In this document: one piece after another, positions 1-5,843 of the stretch
Numbering within the stretch: position 1 is the first letter of the stretch
Layout: each line of letters starts with the position of its first letter
Assembly: GCA_027065635.1 (NCBI GenBank)
Contig: JAMONQ010000184.1
Location: 1-5,843, forward strand
Reading direction: 5' to 3'
DNA from: Campylobacterales bacterium
GTDB lineage: Bacteria > Campylobacterota > Campylobacteria > Campylobacterales > Hydrogenimonadaceae
Length of the DNA stretch: 5,843 bases
The notes under the pieces: generated by a model
The model's database searches: none
What the model saw: only the letters and a program-made list of their open reading frames with translations
What the model was told of the DNA's origin: nothing
Made by a program: the position numbers and the translations under genes

Positions 1-1200
1 GCTATGTTCTCTCTACTCAGTGACAGACCGAGTGTTGTGAGAAACTATCTAAGGGCGGAAGATACTCTCTGCACCCTGGAGATTGTCAAACAGCTTGGAG
101 CCGAAGTGGAAGAGGAGGGGCAAAGATTCGTGATAACTCCTCCGCAAACCCTTTCGGAACCGGACGATGTGCTTGACTGCGGCAATTCCGGGACGGCTAT
201 GCGTCTTTTTTGCGGTCTGATGAGTTCCGTGGATGGGCATTTCGTACTTACCGGCGACAAGTATTTAAGAAGGCGTCCTATGAAGCGGGTTACAGAACCG
301 CTCAGACAGATAGGTGCAAGAATCGACGGCAGAGAGGATGGAAACCTCGCTCCGTTGTGTATTCGCGGAGAGAGGCTCAAGTCGTTCAACTACGAAAGTC
401 CGATAGCGTCGGCACAGGTAAAGAGTGCAATGATACTGGCCGCTTTGAGGGCTGAGGATGTATGTACCTATACGGAACCTGAGCTTAGCCGTGATCATAC
501 GGAGAGGATGCTAAGAGGTATGGGAGCGAATATCGAGAGTTGGGATACCATTACGATAGAACCTATGATAAAACCGCTTGAACCTCTCGATATCACGGTG
601 CCGGCAGATCCTTCGAGCGGCTTTTTCTTTGCCGTAGCCGCCGCTATTGTACCCGGAAGCCGTGTAGTCATAGAGAACGTTACGCTGAATCCGACCAGAA
701 CTGAGGCATACAGGGTTTTGCAAAAGATGGGTGCACGAGTCGAATTTGATGAAAAAGAGAACAGATACGAGCCGATTGGCGACATAACAGTAATCTATGA
801 CGGAAAACTGAAAGCCGTAGATGTCGGTGAACGTATTTCATGGCTCATAGACGAGCTTCCTGCACTCTCGATAGCCATGGCTGTTGCGGAAGGAGAGAGT
901 ACGGTAAAAAACGCTTCCGAACTTCGTGTAAAAGAGTCTGATCGTATAAGCTGCGTGATAAACGGACTCAAAAGGTGCGGAATCGAGTGTAACGAAACCG
1001 AAGATGGATATACAATTGTGGGCGGAGAGTTGAAGTCGGCTGAAATCGACAGTTGCGGCGATCATAGGATCGCCATGAGTTTTGCCATAGCCGGTCTTTT
1101 GGCCGATATGAAGATAGAAGATGTGGCATGTATCGAGACATCCTTTCCCAACTTCGTAGAGTTGCTGGGATCTTTGACGGAGGTGAAGGTTTGGAGATAG
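1..1200 (+). CDS. aroA: 3-phosphoshikimate 1-carboxyvinyltransferase (EPSP synthase), 5'-truncated by window edge
   Basis: AroA transfers the enolpyruvyl group of phosphoenolpyruvate to shikimate 3-phosphate, the sixth step of the cytoplasmic shikimate pathway to chorismate. The frame is open from base 1. The ATG at base 4 is internal, because the N-terminal substrate-binding DKSxSHR motif of the family is missing. By comparison with my recollection of Campylobacter AroA, about 27 residues lie upstream. Counting from that Met, visible motifs are DCGNSGTAMRL (58-68), the RPM arginine (R91), SAQVKSAM (136-143), the catalytic-region Asp in LIDELPAL (D284), LRVKESDR (307-314), GDHRIAM (352-358) and SFPNF (380-384). 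These cover both halves of the two-domain fold. Within GNSGTAMRL, Leu68 stands where E. coli has Pro101. The last 10 bases overlap ispH, so the two are probably co-transcribed. Identity is secure; only the true start is unseen. Confidence 0.96.
   Translation, partial: AMFSLLSDRPSVVRNYLRAEDTLCTLEIVKQLGAEVEEEGQRFVITPPQTLSEPDDVLDCGNSGTAMRLFCGLMSSVDGHFVLTGDKYLRRRPMKRVTEPLRQIGARIDGREDGNLAPLCIRGERLKSFNYESPIASAQVKSAMILAALRAEDVCTYTEPELSRDHTERMLRGMGANIESWDTITIEPMIKPLEPLDITVPADPSSGFFFAVAAAIVPGSRVVIENVTLNPTRTEAYRVLQKMGARVEFDEKENRYEPIGDITVIYDGKLKAVDVGERISWLIDELPALSIAMAVAEGESTVKNASELRVKESDRISCVINGLKRCGIECNETEDGYTIVGGELKSAEIDSCGDHRIAMSFAIAGLLADMKIEDVACIETSFPNFVELLGSLTEVKVWR
1179..1186 (+). promoter_or_regulatory. 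Shine-Dalgarno of ispH (decides a TTG start)
   Basis: GGAGGTGA lies inside the last codons of aroA. Its GGAGG core is an exact anti-SD match ending 7 bases before the TTG at 1191. This is the best ribosome binding site in the window and is the main reason to place the ispH start at TTG 1191 rather than at the in-frame ATG 1128. Confidence 0.8.
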
Positions 1201-2021
1201 AGATTGCCAAGAGTTACGGATTCTGTTTCGGTGTCAAAAGGGCGATAAAGATTGCCGAAGAGAATCCCGGCAGTTCGACGCTGGGGCCTCTTATTCACAA
1301 CAATATGGAGATAGAACGCCTGGAGAGGGACTTTAATGTTTCGCTCGCTACGTCACTCGACGATGTAAAGGATGGAGAGGCTACGGTTATCAGAACTCAC
1401 GGTATTCCGAAAGAGGATCTCAGGATACTCAAGGAAAAGGGCGGTAAAGTTATTGACGCTACATGCCCGTTTGTTACAAAACCGCAGCAGATCGTCGAAC
1501 AGATGAGCGAAGAGGGGTATGATATAGTGATTTTCGGTGACGTGAACCATCCCGAAATAAAAGGTGTGATGAGTTACGCTACTGGGCCGGTCTACGCCGT
1601 ACTCGGAGTGGATGATGTAGAAAAGCTGCATCTGAAAGAGCGCGTGGCGCTGGTTGCCCAGACAACCAGAAAGATAGAGATCTACAACCAGATTGTAAAC
1701 TATCTTGTGCCGAGACATAAAGAGGTAAGGGTCTTCAATACTATATGCAACGCCACCTTCGAAAATCAGGATGCAGCCAGAGACCTTGCGCAAAGAGCGG
1801 ATGTAATGGTCGTAATAGGCGGCAAACAGTCTTCAAATACAAAGCAGCTCCATTCGATATGCAAGAGCTTTTGTAAAGACTCTTATCATATAGAGTCGGA
1901 ATCGGAGCTTCGTCGTGAGTGGTTTGAGGGTAAAAAACTTTGCGGTATAACGGCCGGTGCATCCACACCGGAGTGGATTATCGAAAGGATAATTGGCAAA
2001 ATAAGAGAATTTAAAGTATAA
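1191..2021 (+). CDS. ispH: 4-hydroxy-3-methylbut-2-enyl diphosphate reductase
   Basis: IspH (LytB) is the iron-sulfur enzyme of the last MEP-pathway step, reducing HMBPP to IPP and DMAPP in the cytoplasm. From the TTG start it is 276 residues, as I recall the Campylobacter protein to be (about 277). The three cluster-ligand cysteines are present and correctly spaced: C12 (YGFCFGV), C92 (DATCPFV) and C186 (NTICNAT). Substrate-pocket residues are also visible: H37 (LIHN), H70 (RTHG), H120 and E122 (NHPE, with the proton-relay Glu), the AQTT motif (156-159), SSN (214-216) and S258 (AGAST). An in-frame ATG at 1128 would add 21 residues that precede the conserved IAKSYGFCFGV start and overlap aroA by 73 bases, so I reject it. 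TTG 1191 has an ideal Shine-Dalgarno and leaves a 10-base overlap with aroA. The end of the gene carries the probable rpsA promoter. Function is highly certain; the start is likely. Confidence 0.96.
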   Translation: MEIEIAKSYGFCFGVKRAIKIAEENPGSSTLGPLIHNNMEIERLERDFNVSLATSLDDVKDGEATVIRTHGIPKEDLRILKEKGGKVIDATCPFVTKPQQIVEQMSEEGYDIVIFGDVNHPEIKGVMSYATGPVYAVLGVDDVEKLHLKERVALVAQTTRKIEIYNQIVNYLVPRHKEVRVFNTICNATFENQDAARDLAQRADVMVVIGGKQSSNTKQLHSICKSFCKDSYHIESESELRREWFEGKKLCGITAGASTPEWIIERIIGKIREFKV

Positions 2022-2022
2022 T
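1993..2022 (+). promoter_or_regulatory. Probable housekeeping sigma promoter for rpsA
   Basis: TTGGCA (1993-1998, one mismatch to TTGACA) and a perfect TATAAT (2017-2022) are separated by 18 bases, overlapping the last codons and stop of ispH. Transcription would start near 2029, giving an rpsA leader of roughly 25 bases. Campylobacterota promoters often keep only the -10 box, so having both boxes is a strong match. This is inferred from sequence alone, and part of the TATAAT is formed by the ispH stop codon. Confidence 0.6.
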
Positions 2023-2040
2023 ACCGCATTTAAAATCGGA

Positions 2041-2046
2041 AAAGGA
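2041..2046 (+). promoter_or_regulatory. Shine-Dalgarno of rpsA
   Basis: AAAGGA lies 7 bases before ATG 2054, in the 32-base gap after ispH. It supports ATG 2054 over the later in-frame ATGs at 2069 and 2087, which have no comparable site. Confidence 0.7.
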
Positions 2047-2053
2047 ATCAGGT

Positions 2054-3718
2054 ATGGACAAGGCCTCAATGGAAGAGTTTGAGAACATGGAGGAAGACTT
2101 CGCGTCGATGCTCGACGCGTACGAGAAAAAGGAGCAGGGCGGAAGTATCACTGACGGCGTAATTGTAGAGATTCGTGAAAACGACAACCAGGCGCTTGTG
2201 GATGTCGGAAGAAAGCAGGAAGCGGCAGTCAACCTGGATGAGCTGAAAAACGAAGACGGCAGCTTCAAGTTCAATGTCGGAGACACTATTCCCGTAGTGA
2301 TTACAGGCTACAGAAACGAGCGGCCGCAGGCATCCTATCTCAAAGCTATTCGCAAGGCGAATGTCCGTAAGTTCATTGAGGAGCATGAGGCTGATGCCGA
2401 AAATATGCTCGTGGAGGGCAAGGTGGTCCGCAAAAACCGTGGCGGCTATTTCGTAGTGGGCGATGAGATAGAGTTTTTCATGCCTATGAGCCAGGCGGCG
2501 TTTGCCATGGGTAAAAACCCGATCGGAAAAGAGATCAAAGCGGCTATATTGAAACTCGATAAAGAGCGTGATTCCATCGTTATCTCAAGAAGAAAATATC
2601 TCGACACTCTAAGAAAAGAGAGAAAAGAGATAATAGACAGGCTCATGGAAGAGGGCAAGGTCGTAGAGGGCGTTATCAAAAAGATCACCAGTTACGGAAT
2701 GTTTGTAGATGTCGGCGGAGTCGAAGGGCTCGTACACTATAGCGAAATCAGCTATAAAGGCCCGGTAAATCCGGCTACTATTTACAAAGAGGGAGATAGA
2801 GTCGAGGTAAAGGCCATCGCTTATGACCCCAAAAAGAGGCACCTCTCGCTATCAATCAAACAGACCATGCCTGATCCGTGGGAAGAGATTATCGAGCAGC
2901 TCGAAGAGGGTGACGCGATCAAAGTGACAGTCAGCAATATAGAGCCTTACGGCGCATTTGTCGATCTGGGTAACGATATAGAAGGGTTCCTTCACGTTTC
3001 GGAAGTCTCGTGGGACAAGGATATAAAAAATCCGAAAGATTATCTGAGTGTCGGTGATGAGATAGATGTTGAAGTCATCGAGATAAATCCTGAAACGAGA
3101 AGATTGAGAGTCTCTTATAAAAACCTTCAGCCGAAACCTTTCGAAGAGTTTCTTCAAAACTTCAAAGAGGGTGATATAGTAAAAGGTACGGTCACTTCAC
3201 TTACCGACTTCGGAGCTTTTGTACGTATAGGAAAAGTGGAAGGTCTTCTTCACAACCAGGATGTCTCCTGGGAGAAGGGTGCGAAGGCCAGAGACCTTTT
3301 GAACAAAGGTGACGAAGTAGAAGTGAAAATCATAAAGATCGATCCCCAGCAAGAGCGAATAAGCCTAAGCAAAAAAGCTCTCGAAGAGAGTCCTATCGAC
3401 CGTTTCGCCAAAGAGCATAAAGTCGGAGATATTGTCAAAGGCAAAGTCAGGGACGTCAAAGACTTTGGCGTTTTCGTCGAGATCGAAAACGGTGTGGATG
3501 CACTTATCAGAAAAGAGGATGTCGCACCGCTCAAGATGGAGGAGATCAACAAAGGTGACGAGATAGAAGGGGTTATCGTTATGCTCGATCCCGCTTCAAA
3601 CAAAGTCAGACTCTCCGTACGGCGCCTTGAGCGACAAAAAGAGCGTGATGCTTTAAATGAAATCAACAGCAGTGAGGATCGTCTTACAATCGGAGATATA
3701 ATCAAAGATCAACTTTAA
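2054..3718 (+). CDS. rpsA: 30S ribosomal protein S1
   Basis: S1 binds single-stranded mRNA on the small ribosomal subunit and helps unfold and dock messages for initiation. The 554-residue length fits the Gram-negative six-domain form (E. coli 557). Six OB-fold S1 repeats can be traced: about 31-99 and 116-182, the divergent N-terminal pair that in E. coli bind the ribosome; then 202-270, 285-355, 372-441 and 457-524. The latter four show the typical G-x-V ... YG/FG-x-FV ... G-(F/L)-(L/V)-H ... GD ... R-(I/L)-x-(L/V)-S pattern, for example SYGMFVDVGGVEGLVH at 213-228 and DFGAFVRIGKVEGLLH at 385-400. The sixth domain is less canonical (VDALIRKED in place of the GLLH segment). The first 30 residues are acidic. 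A likely private promoter and a hairpin at codons 17-22 suggest expression control separate from ispH. Confidence 0.97.
   Translation: MDKASMEEFENMEEDFASMLDAYEKKEQGGSITDGVIVEIRENDNQALVDVGRKQEAAVNLDELKNEDGSFKFNVGDTIPVVITGYRNERPQASYLKAIRKANVRKFIEEHEADAENMLVEGKVVRKNRGGYFVVGDEIEFFMPMSQAAFAMGKNPIGKEIKAAILKLDKERDSIVISRRKYLDTLRKERKEIIDRLMEEGKVVEGVIKKITSYGMFVDVGGVEGLVHYSEISYKGPVNPATIYKEGDRVEVKAIAYDPKKRHLSLSIKQTMPDPWEEIIEQLEEGDAIKVTVSNIEPYGAFVDLGNDIEGFLHVSEVSWDKDIKNPKDYLSVGDEIDVEVIEINPETRRLRVSYKNLQPKPFEEFLQNFKEGDIVKGTVTSLTDFGAFVRIGKVEGLLHNQDVSWEKGAKARDLLNKGDEVEVKIIKIDPQQERISLSKKALEESPIDRFAKEHKVGDIVKGKVRDVKDFGVFVEIENGVDALIRKEDVAPLKMEEINKGDEIEGVIVMLDPASNKVRLSVRRLERQKERDALNEINSSEDRLTIGDIIKDQL
2101..2119 (+). 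other. Perfect 8-bp inverted repeat (mRNA hairpin) at the start of rpsA
   Basis: CGCGTCGA (2101-2108) and TCGACGCG (2112-2119) are exact reverse complements around a TGC loop. The stem has six G-C and two A-T pairs and sits 47 bases after the first base of the rpsA start codon, within codons 16-22. No T-run follows, so it is not an intrinsic terminator. The structure is directly visible; any role in translation control is inference. Confidence 0.55.
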
Positions 3719-3726
3719 GAGAACGG

Positions 3727-4218
3727 ATGAACCGCCTGTTGATTCTCCTTTTCGGAATTGTTTCAACAACGGCGGTTCTTATACTGCTTATACTCCTTTA
3801 TAGATATGCCAGTCAGGGTGAAGAGAGGATCTATACCGATAATGGCGAAACACATCTACTTGCAGGCGGAACTGAACGAACAGTCTATGATGAAAGAAAG
3901 TGGCTGAAAGACCTCGCTTCCAGAAAAAAACCGACTTACAGTTATGCCGTCAGCGAGGTGGAGATATCTCTCCCTTTGAAGAAGAAGCCTCGACCCAGGA
4001 CTTCGTTTAGACTGATTCTTAAGAATCTCGACGGATACAAGATGTTCTGCGTAAGGCAGCTTTTTGAGCGCAACGGAATAGATTTTGCCGTCTATAAAAG
4101 GGATGGAAAGGCACTACTGATGATAAACGATATAGATATGAACGATCAGAAACGCATCGTTGATATGGTGCGTGAATATGATGTCGAAACAAAAATAGAA
4201 AAATATATAAAGGATTAG
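3727..4218 (+). CDS. Small single-pass membrane protein of unknown function, conserved rpsA-serA neighbour
   Basis: I do not recognise a named family in this 163-residue protein. Residues 4-25 form a strongly hydrophobic segment rich in Leu, Ile and Val, an uncleaved membrane anchor with no lipobox. A polar linker follows, including basic patches at 66-68 and 85-91 (KKKPRPR). Residues 94-161 read as beta-alpha-beta-beta-alpha-beta: FRLILKN, a helix over 102-116, DFAVYKR, ALLMIN, a helix over 138-151, then VETKIEKYI. That is a ferredoxin-like order, also found in SPOR and ACT domains. One cysteine (C108) is present. Charge around the anchor does not settle whether the domain is periplasmic or cytoplasmic. 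ATG 3727 lies 8 bases after the rpsA stop, with only a weak purine-rich site (AAGAGA, 3717-3722). As I recall, Campylobacter and Helicobacter carry a similar-sized hypothetical gene at this position, so it is probably a real gene rather than a chance frame. Confidence 0.85.
   Translation: MNRLLILLFGIVSTTAVLILLILLYRYASQGEERIYTDNGETHLLAGGTERTVYDERKWLKDLASRKKPTYSYAVSEVEISLPLKKKPRPRTSFRLILKNLDGYKMFCVRQLFERNGIDFAVYKRDGKALLMINDIDMNDQKRIVDMVREYDVETKIEKYIKD
4210..4214 (+). promoter_or_regulatory. Shine-Dalgarno of serA inside the upstream gene
   Basis: AAGGA overlaps the last Lys and Asp codons of the small membrane protein gene and lies 5 bases before ATG 4220. The upstream stop TAG (4216-4218) is one base from the ATG, a layout typical of translational coupling by terminating ribosomes. 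Confidence 0.7.
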
Positions 4219-4219
4219 G

Positions 4220-5809
4220 ATGCAAAAGCATACGATTATGGTCTGCGACCACATTCACGAAAGCGGCCTCAATCTTCTAAAGTCCCAGCCGGATGTCAAC
4301 TACATAAATGCCGCGGATCTGCCGAAAGATGAACTTCTAAAGGTTATAGATCAGGCGGATGTCGCTATTACCAGAAGTTCCACAGAGGTGAATGAAGCCT
4401 TCTTGCAGGCTGCGAAAAATCTCAAAGCCCTGGTAAGAGCAGGTGTAGGTGTCGACAATGTAGATATGGACGGATGCAGCAAAAGAGGAATAATCGTCAT
4501 GAACGTTCCAACCGCAAACACGATAGCGGCGGTTGAGCTTACGATGGCGCATATGCTCTCTTGTATGCGAGCCTTTCCGTACGCTCACAACGATCTCAAG
4601 ATCGATCGTACATGGAAGCGTGAAAAGTGGTACGGTTATGAGCTGAAAGATAAAAAGCTCGGCATTATAGGGTTTGGAAACATTGGAAGTCGTGTCGGAA
4701 AGAGGGCGAAGGCTTTCGAAATGGATATAGTTACCTACGATCCATACATCGATCCCTCAAAAGCCACCGATCTCGGGATCGAGTATACCACCGATTTCGA
4801 CGATATTCTCGCTTGCGACATAATAACTATCCACACTCCAAAGACTCACGAAACAATAGGAATGATCGGAGAAAAAGAGATCGAAAAGATGAAAGACGGA
4901 GTAGTTCTCATCAACTGTGCCCGTGGAGGACTGTATGATGAAGAGGCTCTGTACAAAGGCCTTGAAAGCGGTAAGATCCGTTTTGCCGGTATAGATGTTT
5001 TTGTAAAGGAGCCGGCAACCGATCATCCTCTTCTTGAACTCGACAATGTTACCGTCACTCCGCATCTGGGAGCGAATACACACGAGTCTCAGTACAAGAT
5101 CGCTACCCAGGCGGCACAACAGGCCCTGGATGCGGCAAGGGGGATCAGTTTTCCGAATGCACTCAACCTTCCTATAAGAGAGAACGAAATTCCGGAGTTC
5201 GTAAAACCATATCTTGAGCTGATGCAAAAGATAGGATTTCTCGCCGCACAGGCAAACAGGGGAGCCATCAAGTCGCTCAAGATTACGGCGGAGGGAGATA
5301 TAGGCGAATATCTGGACTCTTTGGCCACATTTGCCACGGTAGGTGCACTAAAAGAGGCGCTCGGTGAAATGATCAACTATGTCAATGCCGATTTCGTGGC
5401 AAAAGAGAGGGGTATCGAGGTTCATAAAGAGAGCAGTGCAAGCACCGGTGCGTACAAGAACAAGATTACGCTCAGGCTTACGACCGAGAAAGAGGTTACA
5501 GAGATATCGGGTACAATCTTCAACGACGATGTGCAGCGAATAGTTTCCATAAACGGTTTCGCTCTCGATATAGAGCCTAAGGGTAGAATGATTCTCTTCA
5601 AAAACACGGATGTTCCCGGAGTTATAGGAGATGTGGGACAGATTCTGGCGCGCCACAATGTAAATATTTCCGACTTCAGGCTCGGCAGAGACAGAAAAAA
5701 GGGTCTTGCGCTCGCCGTCATACTTGTAGATGACGATGTCAACGAAAAGGTTTTGAGTGAGCTGGATGCACTTGAGGCCTCTGTATATGTAAAGTATGTG
5801 ATCCTCTGA
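4220..5809 (+). CDS. serA: D-3-phosphoglycerate dehydrogenase, long ASB/ACT form
   Basis: SerA oxidises 3-phosphoglycerate to 3-phosphohydroxypyruvate with NAD+, the first step of serine (and onward glycine and one-carbon) synthesis in the cytoplasm. At 529 residues it is the long type I form, like the mycobacterial and human enzymes. The substrate-binding domain is split (about 1-100 and 290-317) around a Rossmann NAD domain with GFGNIG (151-156) and the adenosine-ribose Asp in TYDP (D174). The catalytic set is R235 (CARGG), E264 (VKEP) and H282 (PHLGA). Residues about 320-452 form the allosteric substrate-binding (ASB) domain, and 455-529 an ACT domain with DVPGVIGDVGQILARHNVNI at 464-483, the usual serine effector module. 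Feedback inhibition by serine is therefore plausible but not shown by sequence. A second Met at residue 7 is a less likely start, since ATG 4220 has AAGGA in place. No terminator is visible before the window ends. Confidence 0.97.
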   Translation: MQKHTIMVCDHIHESGLNLLKSQPDVNYINAADLPKDELLKVIDQADVAITRSSTEVNEAFLQAAKNLKALVRAGVGVDNVDMDGCSKRGIIVMNVPTANTIAAVELTMAHMLSCMRAFPYAHNDLKIDRTWKREKWYGYELKDKKLGIIGFGNIGSRVGKRAKAFEMDIVTYDPYIDPSKATDLGIEYTTDFDDILACDIITIHTPKTHETIGMIGEKEIEKMKDGVVLINCARGGLYDEEALYKGLESGKIRFAGIDVFVKEPATDHPLLELDNVTVTPHLGANTHESQYKIATQAAQQALDAARGISFPNALNLPIRENEIPEFVKPYLELMQKIGFLAAQANRGAIKSLKITAEGDIGEYLDSLATFATVGALKEALGEMINYVNADFVAKERGIEVHKESSASTGAYKNKITLRLTTEKEVTEISGTIFNDDVQRIVSINGFALDIEPKGRMILFKNTDVPGVIGDVGQILARHNVNISDFRLGRDRKKGLALAVILVDDDVNEKVLSELDALEASVYVKYVIL

Positions 5810-5843
5810 TTTTTACTTCTAAATTTCCACTTCAGCAATTTAT

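Noticed and set aside
1057..1074. A perfect 7-bp inverted repeat (GGCGATC, ATAG loop, GATCGCC) late in aroA.
   Set aside because: It encodes the invariant GDHRIA motif, so protein constraint explains most of it. It has no T-run and lies more than 100 bases from the ispH start.
1128..1190. N-terminal extension of IspH from ATG 1128.
   Set aside because: The 21 extra residues precede the conserved family start, and TTG 1191 has the better ribosome site.
1954..1971. A 6-bp inverted repeat (CCGGTG/CACCGG) near the end of ispH, upstream of the rpsA promoter.
   Set aside because: It is short and encodes the conserved AGASTP substrate-binding segment; no T-run follows, so it is not a terminator.
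3697..3702. A perfect TATAAT 24 bases before the start of the small membrane protein gene.
   Set aside because: It falls within Asp-Ile-Ile codons (GAT ATA ATC) that are common here, and nothing like TTGACA lies 16-18 bases upstream. Transcription from the rpsA promoter explains the gene better.
4768..4781. Short hairpin CGATC-TCGG-GATCG in serA, and a similar one at about 4592-4605.
   Set aside because: Five-base stems built from frequent GATC/CGATC words are expected by chance in coding sequence of this composition.
5789..5818. A possible terminator after serA, from GTAAA/TTTAC or AAGTA/TACTT pairings near a T-run.
   Set aside because: The stems are only 5 bp, A-T rich, and enclose a loop of about 17-18 bases. 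The T-run lies within the supposed stem rather than after it.
5422..5838. Long minus-strand open frame of 138 residues opposite the end of serA, and a similar 151-residue one opposite rpsA (3250-3705).
   Set aside because: Both are Ser/Leu/Ile-rich translations typical of antisense shadows of real genes, with no recognisable motif.

Overview
The window is a compact, all-plus-strand run of five housekeeping genes with almost no intergenic DNA: aroA (5' end outside the window), ispH, rpsA, a small single-pass membrane protein of unknown function, and serA. The proteins and the order aroA-ispH-rpsA-(small protein)-serA match what I recall of the Campylobacterota (Epsilonproteobacteria), where this block sits downstream of pheST in Campylobacter and relatives. 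Base composition, estimated by eye in the mid-40s % GC, is higher than in Campylobacter or Helicobacter pathogens. That suits a free-living, possibly chemolithotrophic member of the phylum, but the genus cannot be fixed from this sequence.

Layout: 1-1200 is the 3' nine-tenths of aroA (shikimate pathway). ispH (1191-2021) starts inside the end of aroA at a TTG codon with a strong Shine-Dalgarno sequence. The last bases of ispH carry a near-consensus sigma-70 type promoter (TTGGCA, 18 bp, TATAAT) that probably gives rpsA (2054-3718) its own transcription. rpsA carries a perfect 8-bp hairpin 47 bases inside its coding region. The small membrane protein (3727-4218) follows after 8 bases. serA (4220-5809) starts one base after that gene's stop codon. 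The last 34 bases (5810-5843) hold no recognisable gene or terminator.

Together the genes supply chorismate precursors (AroA), isoprenoid precursors by the MEP pathway (IspH), translation initiation (S1) and serine (SerA). They look co-transcribed as growth-linked core genes, with rpsA likely boosted from its own promoter.

I see no mobile element, CRISPR array, RNA gene, defence system or sign of recent transfer, and no new biological system. The points most worth a second look are the hairpin at the start of rpsA, the rpsA promoter, the uncharacterised membrane protein with a predicted ferredoxin-like (possibly SPOR-like) C-terminal domain, and the aroA-ispH-rpsA order, which recalls the IspH-S1 fusions of Clostridia.
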